Notes under the pieces: model-generated
What the model was told of the DNA's origin: nothing
The model's input: the letters and a program-made list of their open reading frames with translations, nothing else
Databases searched by the model: none
Position numbers and translations under genes: made by a program
From: CAVRQM01 sp965246915
GTDB lineage: Bacteria; Pseudomonadota; Alphaproteobacteria; Acetobacterales; Acetobacteraceae
Reading direction: 5' to 3'
NCBI GenBank assembly: GCA_965246915.1
Contig: CBDFGB010000025.1
Location: 186,001 to 250,000, forward strand
Length of the DNA: 64,000 bases
Shown here: positions 50,577 to 59,449 of the stretch, one piece after another
Layout of the letters: the number at the start of each line of letters is the position of its first letter
How positions within the stretch are numbered: position 1 is the first letter of the stretch

Positions 50577-50676
50577 ATGGGTTACTCGGCACCGTCATAG
50601 GGTGCGCTGCGCTAGGCGGCGGGAGTCGCCAGGCTGGCTCGTGCGGGCCCATGCGACCCGTCCTAGGAGGTTCTCC

Positions 50677-51726
50677 ATGAAGTTTGTCCCGACCATGCTG
50701 GCGGCTGCGATCGCCGGCGCTGCCCTTGCCGGCATCGCCGCGCCGGTCCGGGCGCAGCAGATCACCGGCGCGGGCGCCACGTTCCCGGCCCCTGTTTATG
50801 CCAAGTGGGGTGAGGCCGCGAAGGCGGCGCTTGGCATCGAATTGAATTATCAGGCGATCGGCTCTGGCGGCGGCCAGAACCAGATTACCAACCGCACCGT
50901 CGATTTCGGCGCGTCGGATGCCCCAATGGCACCCGAGAAACTGACCAGCGCCACACTGTTGCAATTCCCCTCCGTCATGGGCGCTGTGGTTCCTATCGTG
51001 AACATTCCGGGCGTGGCGCCGGGCCAGCTCAAGATCACTGGTGAGCTGCTGGCCGATATCTATCTCGGCAAGATCACCAAGTGGAACGACCCAAAGTTGG
51101 TCGAGATGAATCGCGACGTGAAGCTGCCGTCCAGCGCCATCGCGCCAGTGTATCGCGCCGATGGCTCGGGCACGACCTTCGTGTTCACGTCGTATCTGTC
51201 GGCCGCTTCGCCGGAGTGGAAAACCAAGGTCGGTGCCGCCACGAGTGTGAAGTGGGTGGCCGGCAACGGCGCGAAAGGCAACGACGGGGTGGCCGCAACG
51301 GTCCGGCAGGTCAAGGGCGGCCTCGGCTATGTGGAATTCGCCTACGCCGAGCAGAACAAGATGACGACCACGCAGCTGCGCAACAAGGATGGTCAGTTCG
51401 TCCAGCCGAGCCTCGACAGCTTCAAAGCAGCGGCTGACAGCGCCGATTGGGGTGGGGCGGCGAATTACGCCGTCAGCCTGATCGATCTCTCCGGTCCAAA
51501 GACCTGGCCGATCGTCTCGGCGACCTTCATCCTCTTACCGAAGAACCCGACCGATGCAGCGCGCAGCGGCAATGTGATGAAGTTCTTCGACTGGGCTTAC
51601 AGCAACGGCAGCGAGCAGGCGACCGCCCTGCATTACGTGACACTGCCTAAGGCAGTGCAGGACGCGGTGCGCTCGTCCTGGCGCAGCGAGATCAAGGGCG
51701 CCAACGGTGCCGCGATCTGGAAGTAA
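50677..51726 (+). CDS. pstS: Phosphate ABC transporter substrate-binding protein
   Basis: 349 residues, ATG behind AGGAGG. Signal peptide MKFVPTMLAAAIAGAALAGIAAPVRA. The phosphate-binding pattern is ITGAGATFPAPVYAKW, YQAIGSGGGQNQI, VDFGASDAPM and YRADGSGTTFVFTSYL. It is the periplasmic receptor for inorganic phosphate. The 66-bp gap to pstC contains a small inverted repeat (CTGTCA 51734-51739 / TGACAG 51771-51776) that may raise pstS mRNA over the rest. Confidence 0.97.
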   Translation: MKFVPTMLAAAIAGAALAGIAAPVRAQQITGAGATFPAPVYAKWGEAAKAALGIELNYQAIGSGGGQNQITNRTVDFGASDAPMAPEKLTSATLLQFPSVMGAVVPIVNIPGVAPGQLKITGELLADIYLGKITKWNDPKLVEMNRDVKLPSSAIAPVYRADGSGTTFVFTSYLSAASPEWKTKVGAATSVKWVAGNGAKGNDGVAATVRQVKGGLGYVEFAYAEQNKMTTTQLRNKDGQFVQPSLDSFKAAADSADWGGAANYAVSLIDLSGPKTWPIVSATFILLPKNPTDAARSGNVMKFFDWAYSNGSEQATALHYVTLPKAVQDAVRSSWRSEIKGANGAAIWK

Positions 51727-51792
51727 GGCTGCTCTGTCACGGCTGGCGTCCCCGCGTCGGCCGACTGCCCTGACAGCACGACGGAGCCACCG

Positions 51793-52758
51793 GTGAGTCA
51801 GACCGCGACCCTCTCACACAGCCCCTCCGCCAGCCGTCGGCGCGGCGGATCCGGCGACGCGATCTTCGCTGCCGTCGCGACCGCGTCCGGTGTATTCGTG
51901 CTCATTCTGCTGGGCGCGATCATCATTTCGCTGTTCGTCGGCGGCTGGCCGAGTTTCCGTGAGTTTGGGGCGGCATTCCTGGTCAACGTCGACTGGGACC
52001 CGGTGCAGCACATCTACGGCGCTGCTGTGCCGATCTATGGCACGATCGTAACGTCGATCATCGCCCTCGTGCTCGCCGTTCCGCTCGCGTTCGGCATCGC
52101 GTTCTTCCTGACCGAGTTGGCCCCATCCTGGATGCGCCGCCCGATCGGCACGGCCGTCGAGTTGCTGGCGGCCGTGCCGTCGATCATCTACGGTATGTGG
52201 GGCTTCTTCGTGATCGTCCCGGCGATGGCCGACTGGATCCAACCGCCGGTAATCGACACGCTGGAGGGCATTCCGGTGTTGCAAGACCTTTTCGCGGGAC
52301 CGCCGTTCGGAACCGGCCTGTTCACCGCCGCCCTGATCCTCGCGGTGATGATCGTGCCGTTCATAGCAGCCACCATGCGTGACGTCTTCTTGACCGTGCC
52401 TCCGGTATTCAAGGAAAGCGCCTACGGCGTCGGCTGCACGACCTGGGAAGTGATGCGTTCCGTCGTCATTCCCTATACCCGCACATCGGTGGTCGGCGGC
52501 GTGATGCTCGGACTTGGGCGCGCGCTGGGTGAGACGATGGCCGTTACGTTCGTCATCGGCAACACCAACCGTATCACAGCCAACCTGTTCGGCTCCGGCA
52601 ACACAATCGCTTCGCTGGTGGCTTTGGAATTCGGCGAAAGCGAGTCGGGCAGCCTGAAACTCTCCTCGTTGCTGGCGCTGGGCTTCATCCTGTTCGTCAT
52701 CTCGTTCATCGTGCTGGCCATCTCGCGCCTGCTGCTGCGCCCTAGAGCCGGGGCATGA
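51793..52758 (+). CDS. pstC: Phosphate ABC transporter permease
   Basis: 321 residues, GTG start. About six membrane helices; after the first (FVLILLGAIIISLFVGGW) there is a long loop, then TSIIALVLAVPLAFGIAFFLTEL. PstC features include AVPSIIYGMWGFFVIVP and the coupling-loop ESAYGVGCTTWEVMRSVVIPY followed by GLGRALGETMAVTFVIGN. It forms the channel with PstA. Overlaps pstA by 4 bp (ATGA). Confidence 0.96.
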   Translation: MSQTATLSHSPSASRRRGGSGDAIFAAVATASGVFVLILLGAIIISLFVGGWPSFREFGAAFLVNVDWDPVQHIYGAAVPIYGTIVTSIIALVLAVPLAFGIAFFLTELAPSWMRRPIGTAVELLAAVPSIIYGMWGFFVIVPAMADWIQPPVIDTLEGIPVLQDLFAGPPFGTGLFTAALILAVMIVPFIAATMRDVFLTVPPVFKESAYGVGCTTWEVMRSVVIPYTRTSVVGGVMLGLGRALGETMAVTFVIGNTNRITANLFGSGNTIASLVALEFGESESGSLKLSSLLALGFILFVISFIVLAISRLLLRPRAGA

Positions 52759-53651
52759 GCGCCACCTTGGCCGCCGACCGTGCGGGGAGCCGCGGACCTG
52801 CCCGCGATCCGGCAGTCGCCAACGCCCTGTCGCGTGGCCGGCGGCGCAACAACATCATCGTCACCTCCCTCGGCATTCTGGCCACGGTGATCGGCCTGCT
52901 GTTCCTGGCGTCCATCCTCTACACGCTTTTGAAGCTCGGGATCGGCGGCCTTCGCCTATCGGTGTTCACGAACGTCACCGCGCCGCCAGGTTCCGACGGC
53001 GGGTTGCTAAATGCGATCATCGGCAGCTTGATACAGACGATCCTGGGTGCGGCGATCGGCACGCCGATCGGAATCATGGTCGGCACCTACCTCAGCGAGT
53101 ATTCGCACGGCTCGGTGCTTGGCAACGCGGTGCGGTTCGTTTCCGACGTGCTGCTGTCGGCGCCGTCTATCCTGATCGGCCTGTTCATCTACGAGATCTT
53201 CGTCTACGGCCGCGGCTATTCGGGGTATGCGGGCGCGTTCGCCTTGGCCGTGATCGTGGTCCCGATCGTCGTGCGAACCACGGAGGACCAGTTGCGCCTC
53301 GTTCCGGTGGCGCTGCGCGAGGCGGCCGTGGCGCTCGGCGCGCCGAAATGGAAGAGCATCGTCCAGATCTGCTATCGCGCGGCGATCGACGGCATCGCGA
53401 CCGGTATTCTGCTGGCCGTAGCGCGCATCGCCGGCGAGACGGCGCCGCTGCTGTTCACCAGCCTTGGTAACGACAACTGGTCGCTCGCGCTCGACAAGCC
53501 GATGTCGAGCCTGCCGCTTACGATCTACAAATACGCAGGTGCGCCGAACGACGATTGGGTGCAACTCGCCTGGGTGGGCGCGCTGCTGATCACCGTGGGC
53601 GTTCTGACACTCAACATCGTCGCGCGCGTCGCGCTGCGGCCACGCCGCTGA
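52755..53651 (+). CDS. pstA: Phosphate ABC transporter permease
   Basis: 298 residues. Membrane helices include IIVTSLGILATVIGLLFLAS. PstA motifs are GTPIGIMVGTYLSEY, APSILIGLFIYEIFV, ALREAAVALGAPKWKSIVQI (coupling helix) and ILLAVARIAGETAPLLFT. It is the partner of PstC and is followed 11 bp later by pstB. Confidence 0.96.
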   Translation: MSATLAADRAGSRGPARDPAVANALSRGRRRNNIIVTSLGILATVIGLLFLASILYTLLKLGIGGLRLSVFTNVTAPPGSDGGLLNAIIGSLIQTILGAAIGTPIGIMVGTYLSEYSHGSVLGNAVRFVSDVLLSAPSILIGLFIYEIFVYGRGYSGYAGAFALAVIVVPIVVRTTEDQLRLVPVALREAAVALGAPKWKSIVQICYRAAIDGIATGILLAVARIAGETAPLLFTSLGNDNWSLALDKPMSSLPLTIYKYAGAPNDDWVQLAWVGALLITVGVLTLNIVARVALRPRR

Positions 53652-53662
53652 GGGAGAGTTTC

Positions 53663-54505
53663 GTGAGCACGACCATGGAAAACCCCGAGAAGCCTCCCGT
53701 AGCGCAAGCGATAAGCGGCGGCATGCAGGCGCGCTCGACCGCCGCATTGAATGACGCAAAACTGTCGATCAGGGGCCTGGACTTCTTCTATGGCGCGAAC
53801 AAGGCGCTCAAGGCCATCAACCTGGAAGTCCCAGAGCGGCAGGTGACCGGCATGATCGGCCCGTCCGGCTGCGGCAAGTCGACGCTGCTGCGGGTGCTGA
53901 ACCGGATGTACGATCTGTATCCCGGCCAGAAGGCGGTCGGCCAGGTCATGCTGGACGGCGCCAACATCATCGAGGCTGGCGTCGATGTGAACCAGTTGCG
54001 CAGCCGCATCGGCATGGTCTTTCAGAAGCCGACGCCGTTCCCGATGTCGATTTACGACAACATCGCGTTCGGCGTGAAGCTGCACGAGAGGCTCGATAAG
54101 GCGGCGATGGACGAGCGGGTCGAGTGGTCGCTGACCCGGGCCGCTTTGTGGGCCGAGGTGAAGGACCGCTTGAACTCCTCGGCGACCGGTCTGTCCGGCG
54201 GGCAGCAGCAGCGCCTGTGCATCGCTCGGACCATCGCAACACGTCCTGAGGTCATCCTGCTCGACGAGCCGACCAGCGCTCTCGACCCGATCAGCACGCT
54301 CAAGGTCGAGGAACTGATCGACGAGTTGAAACAGGATTTCACGCTCGCGATCGTCACGCACAACATGCAGCAGGCGGCACGCTGCGCCGACCAGGTGGCC
54401 TTCTTCTATCTCGGTGAACTCGTGGAGGTCGGCAGCGCCGCGCAGATCTTCACTGCCCCGCAGCAGAAGCGAACGCAGGAATACATCACCGGCAGGTTCG
54501 GCTGA
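53663..54505 (+). CDS. pstB: Phosphate ABC transporter ATP-binding protein
   Basis: 280 residues from GTG 53663 (GGGAGAG upstream). Walker A MIGPSGCGKSTLLRVLNR near 63, GMVFQKPTPFPMSIYDNIAFG Q-loop, signature LSGGQQQRLCIAR near 175, Walker B VILLDEPTSALDP near 196. The N-terminal ~30 residues precede the ATPase domain and are unconserved. It powers PstSCA and shares a base with the phoU start (TGATG). Confidence 0.97.
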   Translation: MSTTMENPEKPPVAQAISGGMQARSTAALNDAKLSIRGLDFFYGANKALKAINLEVPERQVTGMIGPSGCGKSTLLRVLNRMYDLYPGQKAVGQVMLDGANIIEAGVDVNQLRSRIGMVFQKPTPFPMSIYDNIAFGVKLHERLDKAAMDERVEWSLTRAALWAEVKDRLNSSATGLSGGQQQRLCIARTIATRPEVILLDEPTSALDPISTLKVEELIDELKQDFTLAIVTHNMQQAARCADQVAFFYLGELVEVGSAAQIFTAPQQKRTQEYITGRFG

Positions 54506-55269
54506 TGTCGGAACTCGTCACCGGGGCCGGCGCCGCCCGTGCCTCCGACGTCGAACATATCGTCAAGAGCTACGAGCAGGAGTTGCGAAGGCTGTCGACG
54601 CTCATCAGCGAGATGGGCGGCATCGTCGAAAGTCAGGTCGCCGCGGCGTGCGCGGCGGTTACCGGCCACGACAACGCCGCGGCGATGCGCGCCGTCGAGG
54701 CGGATCCGCGGGTCGATGCGATGGAGCGCGAAGTCGAGCAGTTCGTGATCCGCCTCCTGGCGCTGAGGCAGCCCATGGCCCAGGACCTGCGGCAGATCGT
54801 CGCCAGTCTGAAGATCACCGGCGACCTCGAGCGGATCGGCGATTACGCGGCGAACGTGGCCAAGCGCAGCGTCGTGCTCGATCAGTTCAATCTGCCGTTC
54901 TCACTGGCCGGCCTCGGCCATATGGGCCGACTGGTACAGGAGAACCTGAAACTGGTGATCGACGCGGCGGAGACGAACGATGCCGACCGCGCCCGGCAGG
55001 TCTGGCAATCGGACGAGACGATCGACGGGATCTACAACGCGCTGTTCCGCGAGCTTGTGACGTACATGATGGAAGATCCGCGCAACATAACGCCCTGCGC
55101 GCATCTGCTGTTCGTCGCCAAGAATCTCGAGCGGATCGGCGATCATGCGACCAACATCGCCGAGACGGTCTACTACGTCGTGCGGGGGGAACCGTTGCCC
55201 GGTGGACGGCCCAAGGGCGACAATTCCGCCTATGCGGTCGTGCGACCTCCCGCCGACGCCAGCCACTGA
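54505..55269 (+). CDS. phoU: Phosphate signalling protein
   Basis: 254 residues, all helical, with the two PhoU repeats: ELRRLSTLISEMGGIVESQV near 30 and, in the second half, LVQENLKLVIDAAETNDADRARQVW. The metal-binding motifs DLERIGDYAANVAKR (~112) and NLERIGDHATNIAETVYY (~212) are clear. PhoU conveys the transport state of the Pst system to the PhoR kinase. Twenty-two bp separate it from phoB. Confidence 0.96.
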   Translation: MSELVTGAGAARASDVEHIVKSYEQELRRLSTLISEMGGIVESQVAAACAAVTGHDNAAAMRAVEADPRVDAMEREVEQFVIRLLALRQPMAQDLRQIVASLKITGDLERIGDYAANVAKRSVVLDQFNLPFSLAGLGHMGRLVQENLKLVIDAAETNDADRARQVWQSDETIDGIYNALFRELVTYMMEDPRNITPCAHLLFVAKNLERIGDHATNIAETVYYVVRGEPLPGGRPKGDNSAYAVVRPPADASH

Positions 55270-55291
55270 ACGGACCGGATCGGAGACGACA

Positions 55292-56047
55292 ATGAGCATG
55301 TCGCGCACGCGCGAGGACGAAGCGGCACACACGCCCGAGCCGCAGGCCACCCAGACCAAGCCGCTTGTGCTGGTGGTTGAGGACGAAGCCTCGCTCGCGA
55401 CGATGCTGCGCTACAACCTCGAGAAGCAGGGATTTCGGGTCGAGGAGGCGGCGAACGGGCAGGAGGCGCTGACCCGCATCGCCGAGGCGCCGCCGGATCT
55501 CGTGCTTCTCGACTGGATGCTACCGGTGGTCTCTGGGATCGAGGTCTGTCGCCAGATACGCAGACGGACCGCGACCCGTGATCTGCCGGTCATCATGGTC
55601 ACCGCCCGCACCGAGGACCAGGACGCGGTTCGCGGGCTGAACACCGGTGCGGACGACTACGTGACGAAACCATTCAGCATGGAATCGCTGCTCGCCCGGA
55701 TGCGCGCCCTGTTGCGCCGCTCGAACACGGTGCCGGTCAAAGGGCGGCTGCAATTCCATGACATCAACATGGATCTCGCGGCGCATCGGGTGCAGCGCAA
55801 CGCGCGAGCAATCCATCTGGGGCCGACCGAATTCCGCCTCCTGGAATTCTTCATGCAGCACCCTCGCCGGGTGTTTTCGCGCGAGGAGTTGCTGGACGCG
55901 GTATGGGGTCCCGACATCCACGTCGAGCCGCGGACCGTCGACGTGCATATCCGCCGTCTGCGCAAGTCCATCAACGCCGACGGCGAACTGGATTTGGTGC
56001 GCACTGTGCGCGCGGCTGGCTATGCGCTGGACACGGAGTCGATCTGA
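55292..56047 (+). CDS. phoB: Phosphate regulon response regulator
   Basis: 251 residues from ATG 55292 (GGAG 7 bp upstream; ATG 55298 is an alternative). An extra ~22-residue polar N-terminus precedes the receiver (LVLVVEDEASLATML; phosphorylated Asp74 in LLDWMLP; YVTKPFSMESLLARM). The C-terminal winged helix has LGPTEFRLLEFFMQHPRRVFSREELLDAVWG and VDVHIRRLRKSIN. It activates the pst operon through Pho boxes. The partner kinase gene phoR is not in this window. Confidence 0.96.
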   Translation: MSMSRTREDEAAHTPEPQATQTKPLVLVVEDEASLATMLRYNLEKQGFRVEEAANGQEALTRIAEAPPDLVLLDWMLPVVSGIEVCRQIRRRTATRDLPVIMVTARTEDQDAVRGLNTGADDYVTKPFSMESLLARMRALLRRSNTVPVKGRLQFHDINMDLAAHRVQRNARAIHLGPTEFRLLEFFMQHPRRVFSREELLDAVWGPDIHVEPRTVDVHIRRLRKSINADGELDLVRTVRAAGYALDTESI

Positions 56048-56126
56048 GCCGACCGGGGGACGGGTCGCGCGATTTGGCGGCGGCCGAGCCGAGAGCTAGA
56101 AAGGCGCCTGTCTGAGGAGTCGCAGA

Positions 56127-57563
56127 ATGTATCCGGATGTTGCGCTACTGATCGGCAATGAGTGGCGTCAGGCGGCGTCGGGCCGTACCCTCGAAGTGTT
56201 GAACCCGGCGACCGGCGACATACTGGGTCGTATCCCCCATGCCGGTCCCGCCGATCTCGATGCGGCATTGACGGCGGCGCAGGAAGGGTTCGCCGCTTGG
56301 CGCAAGATTTCTGCCTTCGAGCGATCGAAGATCATGCGCCGCGCCGCACAACTGCTGCGTGATCGCGTTGAGCATATTATCCATCTAATGACGTTGGAGC
56401 AGGGCAAGCCTCTCGCCGAGGCGCGCATCGAGACGCTCGGGGCGGCCGACACGATCGACTGGTTTGCCGAGGAGGCGCGGCGCGCCTATGGGCGGGTCAT
56501 TCCCGCGCGTGCGGACGGTGTGACGCAACTCGTGCTGAAGGAGCCGGTCGGACCGGTCGCGGCCTTCACGCCGTGGAATTTCCCTGTCAATCAGGCGGTG
56601 CGAAAGATCTCGGGGGCGCTGGCGGCCGGATGCTCGGTCATCCTTAAGGCGCCCGAAGAGACACCGGCCAGCCCCGCGGAGCTGATTCGCGCGTTCGTCG
56701 ACGCGGGCGTGCCCCCGGGTGCCGTCGGCCTAGTCTACGGCACTCCGGCGGAGATCAGCGAATATCTCATTCCGCATCCGGTGATCCGCAAGATCAGCTT
56801 CACGGGCTCGACGGCGATCGGCAAGCATTTGGCGGCGCTGGCCGGGACGCACATGAAGCGGGCGACCATGGAGCTGGGCGGTCATGCGCCGGCGCTGGTG
56901 TTCGAGGACGCCGACCTCGATCTCGCCGCGCGCATCCTCACGACGAACAAGTTGCGAAATGCCGGGCAGGTTTGCATTGCGCCGACGCGCTTCGTCGTGC
57001 AGGAGCCGGCATACGACGCTTTCTTGGAGAAATTCACGGCGCAGATGGGCGCAGCCAAGGTTGGCGACGGTCTCGCCGAGGGCACGACCATGGGCCCGCT
57101 GGCCAATGACCGGCGGATTGCGGCGATGGAGGGATTCATCACGGACGCGGTGCAACGCGGCGCGACGGTGCGTCTCGGAGGCAAGCGCATCGGCAACAAG
57201 GGCAATTTCTTCGAGCCGACGATCCTGACCGACGTGCCGCTCGAGGCGCGGGTCAACACTGAGGAGCCGTTCGGGCCGCTGGCCGTCGTGTCGCGGTTCG
57301 GCACACTGGCCGACGCGATGACCGAGGCGAACCGACTGCCCTACGGGCTCGCTGCCTATGCCTACACGCGCTCGGCGGCGACCGTGACCGCGCTGTCGAA
57401 CGGGGTGGAGTCCGGGATGCTGGGCATCAATCACCATGGCCTCGCGCTGCCCGAGACCCCATTTGGCGGGGTGAAAGACAGCGGCTACGGCAGCGAGGGC
57501 GGGAGCGAAGCCATCGAGGCCTATCTTGTGACGAAATTTGTCAGCCAGGCGAGCGTGCCGTAA
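56127..57563 (+). CDS. NAD(P)-dependent succinate-semialdehyde dehydrogenase-type aldehyde dehydrogenase
   Basis: 478 residues. Aldehyde dehydrogenase motifs: AAFTPWNFPVNQAVRKISGAL near 149, cofactor loop ISFTGSTAIGKHL near 228, active-site Glu in MELGGHAPALVFEDADLDLA near 248 and catalytic Cys in NAGQVCIAPTRF near 282. The overall length and the LGINHHGLALPETPFGGVKDSGYG C-terminus fit the succinate-semialdehyde/glutarate-semialdehyde group, but a related substrate is possible. It starts 79 bp after phoB and has a good GAGG site. Confidence 0.88.
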   Translation: MYPDVALLIGNEWRQAASGRTLEVLNPATGDILGRIPHAGPADLDAALTAAQEGFAAWRKISAFERSKIMRRAAQLLRDRVEHIIHLMTLEQGKPLAEARIETLGAADTIDWFAEEARRAYGRVIPARADGVTQLVLKEPVGPVAAFTPWNFPVNQAVRKISGALAAGCSVILKAPEETPASPAELIRAFVDAGVPPGAVGLVYGTPAEISEYLIPHPVIRKISFTGSTAIGKHLAALAGTHMKRATMELGGHAPALVFEDADLDLAARILTTNKLRNAGQVCIAPTRFVVQEPAYDAFLEKFTAQMGAAKVGDGLAEGTTMGPLANDRRIAAMEGFITDAVQRGATVRLGGKRIGNKGNFFEPTILTDVPLEARVNTEEPFGPLAVVSRFGTLADAMTEANRLPYGLAAYAYTRSAATVTALSNGVESGMLGINHHGLALPETPFGGVKDSGYGSEGGSEAIEAYLVTKFVSQASVP

Positions 57564-57607
57564 CGCACGGATGAGAGGGTAGACGGCGTCGCGGACCGGA
57601 ACGACGA

Positions 57608-58273
57608 CTAGAAGTCCGCCAGCATCGCGTCGATGTCGTCTTGCGCCATCGCCGCGGCGCTCATTTGCGGGCCGTTCAGCAAGTGCGCGTCCAATCGGGA
57701 CGGCGCGCCGTCGGTCGAGGCGCCGAGGGCGTCCCAGGATTGTTGGCCGAACGTGGCCACGATCTTGGCGATTCGCGCCTCGACCGCCTTGAGAGTGCCG
57801 ACGACCTTCGTGATGCGCTGCCCCGCGATATCCTGGAAGCTGCACGCTTCGTAGATGCGCGACGTGGCGTCCGTGACGAAGGCGGCCGACGGTCCCTGCG
57901 GGCTGCCGGCGGCCGTATCGAGCGCCTCACAAACTTCGAGGATGACGTTGGTCGCCTCGGCGGTGTGGGCCACCACTGCGTCAAGCTCGTCGCTTGCCCC
58001 GGAGACGTTCGGGTCGGGCACCCGGTCCTCGCGGATCGCCGCGATCTCGACTTTCGCGGCGGCGATGGTGCGCCCCAATTCCTCCACCTCGGTCAGCAGC
58101 TTCTGTTTGTCGTGCGATATGTCGCCGCCGAGCGTCTCGATCACGGCTCGGGCGATGTCGGCAACCATTGCTGATTGAGCGGCGGGATATTGCCCGCCGA
58201 TCGCCGCGAGGCGGTCCGCCAGAGCTGCCACATGGAAGTGCTTGTCAGGCGAGGGCATGCTGTCGGCCGGCAT
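57608..58273 (-). CDS. cheZ: CheZ-family protein phosphatase
   Basis: 221 residues from the ATG at 58273; a GTG three codons upstream is possible. The central long helices contain the CheZ motif IYEACSFQDIAGQRITKVVGTL near 143 with the catalytic Asp/Gln pair, and the C-terminus ends AQDDIDAMLADF, the CheY-binding tail. It dephosphorylates CheY-P in chemotaxis. It is unexpectedly placed 24 bp after nagA on the same strand, with no other che genes nearby. Confidence 0.88.
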   Translation of the reverse strand: MPADSMPSPDKHFHVAALADRLAAIGGQYPAAQSAMVADIARAVIETLGGDISHDKQKLLTEVEELGRTIAAAKVEIAAIREDRVPDPNVSGASDELDAVVAHTAEATNVILEVCEALDTAAGSPQGPSAAFVTDATSRIYEACSFQDIAGQRITKVVGTLKAVEARIAKIVATFGQQSWDALGASTDGAPSRLDAHLLNGPQMSAAAMAQDDIDAMLADF

Positions 58274-58297
58274 TGGACACACCCCGCGAACTCGGTC

Positions 58298-59449
58298 TTA
58301 GGCATGCTGACCGAAATTCCTTTCCAGCCGGTCTACGCGCTGTCCGGCCTGCCATACCGCCGTCACGCAAAGCGCCGGATCAAGCGCGACAAGGTCGGCG
58401 CGGCAGCCCACGGCGATGCGTCCGATCCGGGCGGCGTCGATCGCTAGGGCCGGCGTGCGCGTGGCCATCCGCAGCGCATCGGCGGGCGGGATCCCGCACA
58501 GGGCGACGGCGTTGCGCACTGCCTCCGCCATCGTGAGGTGGGCCCCGGCCAACGTGCCGTCCGCGCGGGCGAGGCGCCGACCCTCCAGGCGGATCGTCTC
58601 GCCGCGCCACATCCAGCTCGTCGTGTCGGAGCCGGCTGTGGGCATGGCGTCGGAGACAAGGAACAGCCGCTCCGGCCCCATCGCGCGGAACGCGACCCGC
58701 ATCGCGGCGGGATGGACATGCAGGCCATCGCAGATCAATCCGGCCCGGACATGATCGTGGGCCAGGGCGGCGCCAACCACGCCTGGCGTCCGCGAGCCCA
58801 TTTGCGACATGGCATTGAACAGGTGCGTGCAGCCTGACACACCGCCGTCGAATGCGGCCGTCGCCTGCTCGCTGGTGGCGTCGGTGTGGCCTGCGAAAAC
58901 GAACACCCCGGAATCCCGCAGCCGGGCAACCCGCTGCGGCTCGACGATGTCCGGCGCGAGGGTCAGCAGGAGCGGGCCGGGGGCATGCGCCAGCAGCGCC
59001 TCGTCCTCATCCGTCATCCTGAGCAGATTTTCGGGTGGATGGATGCCGGGCCGCGCCGGCGAAAGGAACGGGCCCTCGATATGCAGGCCCAGCACCCCGG
59101 GGATCTCGGCGCGCGCCTCGGAGGCCAGCAACAGCGCCTGGTGGATCATCGCGCGCGTGCCGCTGATGAGCGTGGGGAGCAATGCGGTCGTACCCGTCCG
59201 GGCGTGTGCCGTCGCAATTTGCGCCATAGTGTCGAGATCAATTGAATCGTTCAGTAGCCGGCCACCGCCGCCGTTGACCTGCAGATCGACGAAGCCGGGC
59301 GCAAGCGTCGCCTCATCCGGCAGGACGATGTCGGCCGACCGTCCGGCGGCCGGCGACATCGAGACGATGCGGCCGGCCTCGAACCCGATCAGAACGGCGC
59401 TGTGGAAGGCATCGCCGTCGAACAGCCGCGGGGCGCGGATCGTGATCAT
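58298..59449 (-). CDS. nagA: N-acetylglucosamine-6-phosphate deacetylase
   Basis: 383 residues. Amidohydrolase barrel with LAPGFVDLQVNGGGG near 50, GLHIEGPFLSPARPGIH near 122 (metal Glu), VFAGHTDATSEQATAAF near 188, GCTHLFNAMSQM near 208 and LFLVSDAMPTAGSD near 263 (catalytic Asp). It converts GlcNAc-6-phosphate to glucosamine-6-phosphate. It overlaps murQ by 4 bp; together they recycle the amino sugars of peptidoglycan. Confidence 0.95.
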   Translation of the reverse strand: MITIRAPRLFDGDAFHSAVLIGFEAGRIVSMSPAAGRSADIVLPDEATLAPGFVDLQVNGGGGRLLNDSIDLDTMAQIATAHARTGTTALLPTLISGTRAMIHQALLLASEARAEIPGVLGLHIEGPFLSPARPGIHPPENLLRMTDEDEALLAHAPGPLLLTLAPDIVEPQRVARLRDSGVFVFAGHTDATSEQATAAFDGGVSGCTHLFNAMSQMGSRTPGVVGAALAHDHVRAGLICDGLHVHPAAMRVAFRAMGPERLFLVSDAMPTAGSDTTSWMWRGETIRLEGRRLARADGTLAGAHLTMAEAVRNAVALCGIPPADALRMATRTPALAIDAARIGRIAVGCRADLVALDPALCVTAVWQAGQRVDRLERNFGQHA

